Origin: Pogonophryne albipinna | Taxonomy: Eukaryota; Chordata; Actinopteri; Perciformes; Artedidraconidae | DNA: 64,000 bases | Reading direction: 5' to 3' | NCBI GenBank assembly: GCA_028583405.1 | Contig: CM053257.1 | Location: 32,049,071 to 32,113,070, forward strand | In this document: piece by piece, positions 26,467 through 36,400 of the stretch | How the letters are laid out: each line of letters starts with the position of its first letter | Numbering within the stretch: position 1 is the stretch's first letter | Program-made: the position numbers and the translations under genes | The notes under the pieces: model-generated | Database searches by the model: none | The model's input: the letters and a program-made list of their open reading frames with translations, nothing else | What the model was told of the DNA's origin: nothing

Positions 26467-26653
26467 TAAACCGTCAAAACTGTAAATGTCAGTTCTCATT
26501 TGATCAAAGGACTCAACACTTAAGACACAAGTTTTAGTCAATTTATTTCTCTTTTAAAACTACACTTTTTTATTGAAGTCACATATTTGGAAACAATGTA
26601 GTAAACTGTCAAAACTGTAAATGTCAGTTCTCATTTGATCAGATAACTCAAAA
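26467..26653. repeat. Local tandem duplication, about 128-bp offset
   Basis: The block 'gtcaaaactgtaaatgtcag' plus about 35 further bases occurs at about 26472 and again at about 26600. It ends next to the TTAA element. Confidence 0.75.
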
Positions 26654-26658
26654 CTTAA

Positions 26659-27167
26659 AGTGGACCTATCATGCTATATTTGAATAATATATTGTAGGGT
26701 CATACCTATATAAAACATGTCTGTGAAGTTGTTTTTTCAAAATACCAAACAGATCATGCATTTTAGCCATGCCTCATATCGCTCTATTTGCTCTATTCCA
26801 GCCCTGTCTTCACAAGGGCTGATTCTGTGGCAAATGAGCTGCAGCTGACCACGCCCCCCTGCAAAGGAAGGGGGAGTGGCACGAGCGTCATGTTACCATG
26901 CTGTTACCATGCCACGCAACCTCTCATTCCCCTGATAGGTGGAGAGTTGCCCATATAGGCGGAGCACCCCGTTCCTGACGTCAGAGATATTTCAAATCTG
27001 GATCAGTCTGAATCAGATCCGTTGCAGCCCCGTTTTTAGGGATTTGGGTATGGAGGAAAAGAGAGAGGGTTGTGTTTTCTGACACTTGGTGAGTTCCCTG
27101 ACACACCGGGGACACATATTCATGTATACAAGACGTACAAAAGTGCATTTTGCATGATAGGTCCCCT
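26659..27167. mobile_element. Intact TTAA-flanked element
   Basis: Inverted ends AGTGGACCTATCATGC and GCATGATAGGTCCCCT are flanked by TTAA at 26655-26658 and 27168-27171. No transposase is present in 509 bases. It ends 91 bases upstream of the st6gal start codon, in the intron before the first coding exon. Confidence 0.75.
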
Positions 27168-27258
27168 TTAAGTTGCTCTCTTACTTTATTTTTAAATATA
27201 TTCCTGAGGTGTTTGATGTACTCACAGTGAGTGTCCTCCTCAGATCCCCGGGGCAGCG

Positions 27259-27450
27259 ATGGACCGAGTCAGCCTGCTGTGGCGCATGAGGCGTCGGGCT
27301 CGTCGTGGAGTTCTTTGCATGGCCTTCTTCTGCATCTCCATGGCTCTGCTTTACGCCATCTGTGCAGAGAACAGCGTCCCTGTCACCGACGCCATCTTCG
27401 GGGTCCGAGCGCGAACCCGGGCTCAGCCTCGAGCACACTCGGTTCTCAAG
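27259..27450 (+). CDS. st6gal1: st6gal1 coding exon 1 (residues 1-64)
   Basis: An acceptor (cctcctcag, ending 27243) precedes 15 bases of 5' UTR and the ATG, so the gene has an upstream non-coding exon. It encodes the basic cytoplasmic tip (MRRRARR) and the hydrophobic anchor ([17 protein letters not shown]). The donor is AAG|gtcagt, phase 0. Confidence 0.85.
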
Positions 27451-30400
27451 GTCAGTCACAAAGTTTCACTGACATGTTCAACTCATAATCATCGGCCAAA
27501 ACTCACTTACCTACGGAGCCCCCTAGGGCAGTGGTTCCCAACCTGGGGGGCGCCAAAGATCGCAGGGGGGGCGCCAAAGATCGCAGGGGGGGCGCCAGGC
27601 CTCAGATGATTTGAGGCCAAATATCATATTTAGACTTTTTTTTTTTTACATATAATTGTAAGGCAATACATGATTGTCACTAAAAGCCTTGTCTCTACAT
27701 TACAATAAAATATAAAAAATAATTGACTAATTAATTTTAATAAAAATTTAAGTTAGTATTAAAGGCATAAAAAGACAGAAATGTATAATTCTTTCTTTAA
27801 TATAAATGTTTCTTCTGCCCATAAAGTGTCCAAACCGGGCTTGTCTGGATAAGCGCATTTTTAAAACATAGTCATTGTCCATGCCGGTTTCAGTTGGATT
27901 ATTTGTCACAGTTGCTCCGATCAGATCGGTCTCCTCCATTTTGTAGATTATTTACGACTTTTGAATCCACATAAACACATCGGCAAAATCCGGCTTACTT
28001 TGAGCATGTGTTTTAAACAGTTTAATCCCTTTGTGAATTGTTTCCACTTCCGCGCCGTCCTTTAATTTCTTCATACAGCGGGAATCTAAATTAATTAATC
28101 CTGAGTCCAATAACCATCAAAGTCACTCCATCCTCCTTTAACAAAATACTTCACATTCATCCAGTTTGTGACAGTAGTTGTAGCATTTTTGAGACTTTTA
28201 AACTTTAATTACCGCTTTTGCAACTCCTGTTGGAAGTTTTCCTTGTTCCTTGTTCCTTGTGTGGGGGGGGGGGGGGCGCAACTTCCAACAGGAGTCATTT
28301 GGGGGGGCTCTTGGGAAAAAAGGTTGGGAACCACTGCAGGGGACATGGAGAAGAAAATAAATAAATGTTTTGCGAGATCTCGCGAGATCAAAACTTCATT
28401 TAGCTCAATGTACTTCCTGGTCAGTTCGGCTGCTACGGCAACACAGAAACCACAACAATGGAGCGGTTCATAGATTTTACTTTGAGCTTGGCCTTAAATA
28501 TAAAGATATAACATCAGTGCTTGGCAATAGGCACGGGCTTCACATAAGTGAAAGACACCTCAAGAGAACACTCAGAGCGAGGGGACATGCAGTTATTGAC
28601 AGATTCGAATTTCGCGGATCAATAATAATAATCCACTTGTATTTTATCATGTTGTTTGATCAAATACAAACAACATGACTTTACAATCATAGCAAGGTAG
28701 ACAACGAGCTACAGAGTCGTTTTTATGAGAACAGTTCGATAAGCGCCGTCATCCGAGCTAACCATCAATAATTGGTCACAATCTGCAGCTTGAGGAGGGA
28801 GAGGAGTGCTTAGGGACCGTCTACAAACTGCAACGGGGTTTTGCGATATATCGCAACATTTAAAAAAAAAAAAAATTTAAATAATTTTTTTTTTCTTCTC
28901 CATGTTCCCTAGTGGGCTCCTTACTTACCCGCTCAACCCAGGATGTTACTTACCATCGACGGCTGCATTCAAACAATCCCTCAAAACTCACCGTTTCACT
29001 CTTGCCTTCAACTCCTAATCCACTAACCCCTCGCCCTTATTCCACCTAGCTTAGCACTTTTTACTTTTGTTGTTATTTTTCTTCTTTACTTGCTTGTAAA
29101 GCGCTTTGAGCACAAGGAAAAGCGCAATATAAATCAAATGTATTATTATTATGTTGGGTATTAAAACAAGCTGATGAAAGCTGAATTGTGTAACCCAAAG
29201 AGTGGTTTCTTAATTGAGGAAAAGTTGATCGGATCATTTGATTTCTTTTTTTGGTGCATTTTAAGAAAGAAGAAGAAATGATGTGCTTACATCAATATGT
29301 AGTAAAATACATTAACCCTCCACAAATAAGAAAAATAGATAACATAATATATATAAAATACATACATTGTGACATCTAAGCAGAGGGCCATTAGTAATAT
29401 TTTGTGTTGTATACCTCACATTATTTGACTTCTAGTCTTAGAGCTAGTGTGATTTCCACTTACGGCCCCTGGATGTTTCCCTGACAGGTTTTCAAACAAT
29501 TTTCCCTGTGACTCCCTCAGGTTCTGCGAGGCGGAGCTAAGCCGATGTACATCGACCCCCAGAAGATGCCAGGGGTCGTCCCAGGTGACCCTCACCGTCC
29601 AATCCCTGTCCTCTCCTCTCCGAACCAAACCCACGAAGCCGTAGACTCGTCGCCAAAGAGGAAGCCCAAAGAGCGGGACAACTCCGGGTTCTTCTCTCGC
29701 CTGCTGCCGCGCCCTTTAACGCGTGCGCTGGAAACCCTGTTTGGAGGCCGGCGTAGGGGCGAGCTGAGTGCCAAAGGGGGGGACGCAGAGTTTTTTGGGC
29801 CTCATGGGCTTCTGGGAGAGGTGTGGGATGACGAGATGTCCAGTAACATGCTGGGGAGCAGACTGAGAAAGGTGGTGCAGAATTATCAGGTAAGACTTTA
29901 TTATTTACTGGAAGTCTTAACGCTGTAACATTTTGAGAACAACAATATCTGGTTTGCTTACTGCACATATTTGATATATTATTGCATTCTATTTCCATGT
30001 AAATAATAAATTTTTATTTTACTATATCTTTTTTTATTTAATTTCTTTATGTTATTATAGTGTTCTTAAAATAGTTCGCTATCTGTGTTTTTTAATGTTT
30101 GTTTTACTTTTTTGTATGCACCACGACACCAAGTCAAATTCCTCGTACGTGTCAACCTACCTGGTAATAAACCTGTTTCTGAACAAAATGTTTGATATCC
30201 TGCTTTTTTCACAATTCATCTATTTGAGTTAGTATTGGCTTTAAAATACAAGGTCGGTGCATCTCTACTTTTAGGTTCTCTAATGATTGTTCTGTTCAAG
30301 TTCACTTCAGACACTTCCTCCTGTGACATAAAGCACTTAATGTTCAATCTGTTAATGAGCTCTCTAGAGAAATTTCAAATGTCAGAATGTAACAAACTCC

Positions 30401-33400
30401 ACTTGAACATTAGCGGTAGGGATCCTCTTTGTAATTAGCCCCACATAATACACTTAATTGGTCTTTGATTTGTCTTTTCTGACAGGCGACGAATAAGTAC
30501 GGAGTGGAGTTCTCCGGTCCTGGCGGTGTGTCCAGCCGGCCCAAGCTGAGCGGTCCTAAACTTCTCTGCCAAATGAAGGAAAACGTGGAGGTGGAGACGT
30601 TGACCTCTGACCTCCAGCCCTTCTCATCTCTGCCCTGGGCCTCCCAGCTGCCAATGAGTCAGCTGACCTCTGACCTCGGGCCGTACAGGACCTGCGCTGT
30701 GGTGTCGTCTGCAGGGTCGCTGCGCTACTCAGGACTTGGCAAAGAGATAGGCGAGATATTTTTTTTTCATCATTCTGTTTATTGTATTAAAGGACCCCTT
30801 TTATCTGTTTCAGCCCTGTTTCAAAAGTGCTGATTCTCTGTCTGTTACTTTAGATGAAATTAGATGGTTAAAAAGATCATATTAGGCGCTTTCACACCGG
30901 AGTACTTTTCCCAGTATAGTTCCGATAGTTCTTGAAATGTTGCGTTCACACCCAAAAAATCCGGAACTAGAATTTAGTTCATGAGAACCTTTTCACCCCC
31001 TTTTTAGTCAAAGTACTTGGTGTGAAAGCGCGTAATTGTGCTCTAGGAGGAGATTCAGGTGATAAGGTGGGGGGGGGGGTTACCTTGGTTGGTGATTGGC
31101 TAATGGTTACACAAGCCAAACAATCGCTATGACATCATAAAGTGGCCAAAATCTGATCAGCTCATTTTCAGACAGGTTTTTATATAAATGGATCAGGACA
31201 AAAAGAGGGAGAATATTTTTTCCTGAAACTTTCAGAGGGGACACAAGTTTATATATAAAATACATGAAAAAGTGGATTTTGCATAATAGGTGACCTTTAA
31301 AATATTTGACTCCAATTACCAACATCTGGACATCTGCACTTTCTTGTGTTCAACAAACCTTCCAAGTAATTTACAGACGTCGAAACAGAAAACGTGTTAA
31401 TCAAGTTCCACTTCTTCTAAAAAGGTTATTTATTAAATTACAGACTCCCATGATGCAGTGCTGCGCTTCAACTCCGCCCCGACCACCGGCTTCGAGAAGG
31501 ATGTCGGTTCAAAAACCACAATCCGCCTAATCAACTCCCAGGTAAACACACTGACATGCTCAAAACATACAGTTACTGAAAGGGTGTGCTTTAGAAATGG
31601 ATATAATGCTTTTGTTTGTGTTAAAAGGTGATGGCATCTGATGACCACCGTTTCCTGTCCAGCTCTCTGTACAGCTCAGGTGCTCTGGTGGCCTGGGATC
31701 CCGCCCCCTTCTCTGCTGACCTCTCTCAGGTGTGTTTTCATACAAGTAATAATTACCTGTGCCGACCACAGGTAATGCTGCATTCACGACATGTTGAAAA
31801 AACATCCCTTAACTCTAAGAAGAAGTAATTTTTTCGACTTTGAATGTCCTAATTCACCACATGCAGTGTTTTTTGCCTCAACTTTCCCTTGTCCTCTTAC
31901 TCTCACATTATCTGTAACTACCAGTTGTGTACAGAAACCAGAATTGAAACCTACAGTGCAATTCACTTTTCTCCAGGCTACCAAAATCAATCACGACCAA
32001 ACTACAACTGGTTCAAAACACAGCTGCCAGAATATTAACCAGAACCAGAAAATGTGATCATATCACCCCTTTTCTCATTTCATTGGATTGGCTCCCGATT
32101 CACATAAGATCTGACTTCAAGATGTTACTATTAACCTTTAAAATCTTACATGGAATAGCCCCTCCTTATCTGTCTTCATTAATTACCCCACAAATATCTA
32201 CCAGGCTCCCACGATCACATAATGCAAGTAGGGGTGGGCGATATGACGATATATATCGTCGTGACGATATTAGGTCTCCACGATATGCTTTTTCAGAGAT
32301 ATCGTATCTATCGTGATAAAAAAAATAAACTAACTAACTTTAAAATAGGCATTTTCCACCGAGAATAAAACGAAGTTCGGCCATGTTTTTTTTTTCTGCA
32401 GGGAGAAATTTGAAGATCACATGACATAGACCCCAGCCATTGGAATGAATGGTGAAAAAAAACGGGGTTTGTCAAACAGAGCACATGGTGTAGTCCAAAC
32501 GATAGCTGGGGATTCTGGGTAGTGTAGTGTCTTCTGCCATCCTTTACTCCGAAAAAATATTTGTTTCTCCGAATCGAAGGGGAAAAATACAAAAGCATGG
32601 CACACAATTTAAACCAATCAATGTTGTGTAATTAACAAGGATAATCTGGTGTTTTTAGTCGATGAGTAGTGCAGATATCACTGTAAAATCAATCGACAGT
32701 AAGGGGAATACTTACTTCCGGGTGTACTATTCTCCGTTATCCAATGAGAATGGACGCTCACATTGCCTTTAAGGGCAGCCGACACAAACGAATGCCGTGC
32801 TTCCATGAGCGTCAAATCCCGCCGCAGATGGGAATACATTGCAATCAGTTGAAAGCTATTTGCGTCCCTTTATGAAGCTGAAGGAGCCTAGGAGCGTCAC
32901 AACTGCACGCCACGGACACTGACCAAACGTCGCTCCTGAACGATTATGGAGTGAGAGTGTGTTGCTCACTCAAACAACTCGGACTGAACTACCAACACGG
33001 AAGCAGAGGTGCGCTGACATTGTGAAATCGATCGGGCTTGATATATGGTGAAATTAAAATCAGTAGGTGAGGCTGGGGGAGCGGGAGGGGAAGAGGCTCT
33101 CCGTGCGCGGCGCAGGGGGCTATGACAGCGGACACTATGACACTTTATTTATTGTCTTGTTTGATTCTGTTGGCTTATATTTTATTTTATCAATAAGGTA
33201 TTTATATAGTTTTTCCCCTTCAGTTATGCTAAAGTCTTTTATTGCACTTCAAGTCTAAAGTTTACATTTTAATTGTTTGGCACTGACTTTTCCTCATTGA
33301 TGTTTTATGTTTTACTTAGTTATGTTTTACCCTCCTTTTCATGTTTATTGATGTTCACTGCTAGTGCTACCTCAGAAACTTCATTTTTATACTGAGAAAC

Positions 33401-36400
33401 TGTGCCTTGAAGCCATATCAAAATGTTGAATTGTTCATTCAGGGACTCATTTCAGAAATAAAACCAGCTTGAAATGCTATTTTGGTCTGTTACTCCTTTT
33501 TGTTTTAGTTTCTGTTACCTTGTAGGTGCTTGTACTGTTAAGTAACTTGAAAAATAACCATAATAACCGACATGAAAAAATATCGTGATATATATCGTCT
33601 ATCGTGATACTGCTTAAAAAATATCGTGATAATATATTTTTCAATATCGCCCACCCCTAAATGCAAGTCTCCTTTCCATCCCCAGAATTCACAAATCCTC
33701 CGTAGGTGGCAGAGCCTTTTCATTCAGAGCACCTCTCCTTTGGAATCGTCTTCCGTTTCAGATCCACAAAGCTATTTCCGTTGATTCCTTTAAAAGCAAA
33801 CTCAAAACCCATCTCTTCGCATCTGTCTTCCTTGTAAACTAGCTTCCATCACCTAGTTTCGGCACATCATTACCATCACTTCAGTCACATGCTTTTATCA
33901 CATGGCAATACTTATGTTGTTGTATAATGTTCTTATCATTTTTATGCTATGACGTTTGTATTTTGTTTTTGTCTTTGCTTTCGTTTGCTTTGTACTGCCC
34001 TTTGAGGCATTTCTTGTGATTTGGGGCTATACAAAATCTTGATTTGATTTGATTAATGCTGCATTCACGACATGTTGAAAGAACTTCCCTTAACTCTACG
34101 AACAAGTCCTATTTTTGACTTTGAATGTCCTAATTCACCACATGCAGTGTTTTTTCCTCAACTTTCTCTTCCTCTTACTCTCACATTATCTGTAACTACC
34201 AGTTGTGTACAGAAACCAAAATGGAAACCTGCAGTGCATTGTTTTAAAAGTAAATACACTTGAATAGTTCTATATCTCCCCCCTTATAGTGGTACAACAG
34301 AACAGACTACCCCATCTTCACCCAGTACCAGAGATACAGGAGGCTTCATCCGATGCAGCCCTTCTACATCCTGCATCCTCGCTTCGAGTGGCAGGTCTGG
34401 CAACGTATTCAAGACAACATGGCTGAGCCCATCCAGAGAAACCCGCCCTCCTCCGGCCTGCTTGGTATGCAAAACCATATCTGAAAAACCTGTGCACGTG
34501 AATGAAAGTTCAGTAGAGTTTAGTAGAAATGCCGTAGAGTCTGGTAAACAAATTGCAGCTCACTTCCAAAAAGAAATGCTGTAAGAGTGTTGCGGGAACC
34601 AATATAAAGAAACAAATGCTATATAATGTTAGTTTGGTTATAATAAGTAATATTATTTGATTATATATATATATTTATAAGCTGAAGATCAGAGGTAAGT
34701 ACTCAGATCTTGTACTTAAGTAAAAGTAGAAGTACCGGAGTGTAGGAATACTCTGTTACAGTAAAAGTCCTGCATTCAAAATGTGACCCAAGTAAAAGTA
34801 CAAAAGTATTGACATCAAAATATACTTATTTGATTTGATTTATTTCAAATGTGTAAAACAATAATACAAACATTTAACATGAGAATTATTATACAATACA
34901 AAATTAAGCAGTCAAATTGATATACAAAAATATTACTGATTCTAAATTATGTATAAACAAATAATCTACTTGATTACACATCCGAAAAGGCGATGGGAAG
35001 AAGTTTACACTTATTTAATCCCACCCCTTCTCCCAAACTAAATTATTAACATATATATATATATTGTTTTTTTCTTAAAGAAATACAACAAAAGTAAATG
35101 TAGTCATTATGCAGAATAATTATGTTTTGCTGCAGGAGCAAACAGCTCTCACTGGCTAAAGTGTGCCACTAGCAGCCAAAGATATATTACATCCGTAGTG
35201 ATTTAGCACTACCATAGAGAATGAATGGGAAAGTGTTTAGGGAGTTTTAGGTAAAAGATCCCCGGGTGCCGAAATAGCGCCAGTCAACTGCTCCCTTCTG
35301 GACAAACTGTGTACTGCACCACTACGTCTCATCCCTTCCTCGATAGTATAGTGGTCAGTATCCCCGCCTGTCACGCGGGAGACCGGGGTTCAATTCCCCG
35401 TCGGGGAGGAAACATTTATTGTTTTTGAGAAATTAAGAAGTAAATAAAAGGAAAGAAAATAGAGTAGGGTAGAGAACCGCAATAGAGATCAGTAAGGCAA
35501 ATGCAATAGAGAACTGAAAAGAAACCCAAGTGTCGTAGTACAATTTTGGTGAAGAAACAAATAACAGTTCCACAAAGAAAGCTTACATTTTTTAACCCAG
35601 TAGACTTTGGTTAATAAACACAGTAATGGCAATTTTAATGTTCCAATGTCCAATATTCCGGTTAAGAGTGATCATACGCAGACACATAACATTTGATTTC
35701 CATTCTTGAATGCAGTTTGGTTTGTTGTTTATTGAGCGTTTGTACAATACCAGAGCTGAATGAGTAGATGAATGTTTGTAGTTGTGAGCATCTGCCGCGT
35801 CTGGTTGAATCGGTGTGCTCTTCCTCCTCCTGTCCTGCTCTCTCAGCTCACCATGACCCTATTTATTCACCTTCACCCTGTGCAGTAAACCCCGCCACCA
35901 AGTGGTCAAAAAGAATATGGCAAGATAAATATAAACAAAATAAACTGACATACCAACAACACACATAAATGGCTCCTATAAATGCAGGAACGATCTGTGA
36001 GAGACGCAGTACAGTATGGTGGCTAACGCAGTAGAGTACAGTACTGGAAACTGTTTTGGTGTCTACTAAATATTACAACATATTTTCTCCTTTGAACCCT
36101 GATGATGTCGCTGTGTGAGGTGTGCATGTTTACGAGTTCCTGCCGTCCCTCAGAAAGACAGAGCTGTGTCATTATTACCTATTATACAGCTATACTGTGT
36201 TCTGCCATAATACATACATTATATTATATGTATATATACAGTATATTAATGAATAATCTCCATACATTTTTTCTCCCTACTGGAGTTTTTTGGTTACACA
36301 ATCACGTTACTGCTGCAGGAGCAAACAGCTCTCACTAGCAGCCAAATATATATTACATCCGTAGTGATTTAGGACTACCATAGAGAATGAATGGAAAAGC

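Larger units (their letters stand above)
27515..28920. mobile_element. DNA transposon with about 30-bp inverted ends
   Basis: The left end GGAGCCCCCTAGGG continues after an hAT insertion as GACATGGAGAAGAAAA. The right end is the inverse: TTTTCTTCTCCATG, then TTCCCTAGTGGGCTCC. Flanks TTACCTAC (27507-27514) and TTACTTAC (28921-28928) match 7/8. It carries a transposase N-terminal fragment at about 28450-28600 and lies in st6gal1 intron 1. Confidence 0.65.
35128..36178 (+). repeat. Duplication unit 1 (tRNA-Asp plus broken exon copy)
   Basis: It starts TGCTGCAGGAGCAAACAGCT, holds tRNA-Asp at 35337 and ends in a copy of part of st6gal1 exon 7 (36098-36178). The same order recurs in unit 2 (36309-37019), which ends in the real exon. 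Insertions and deletions make the units unequal in length. Confidence 0.8.

Noticed and set aside
29537..29998. Minus-strand frame of 153 codons opposite exon 2
   Set aside because: It is the antisense of a GC-rich st6gal1 coding exon and has no family resemblance.
36102..36338. Frame beginning [10 protein letters not shown] that looks like a sialyltransferase end
   Set aside because: It is the decayed duplicate of exon 7: frameshifted and without an acceptor.
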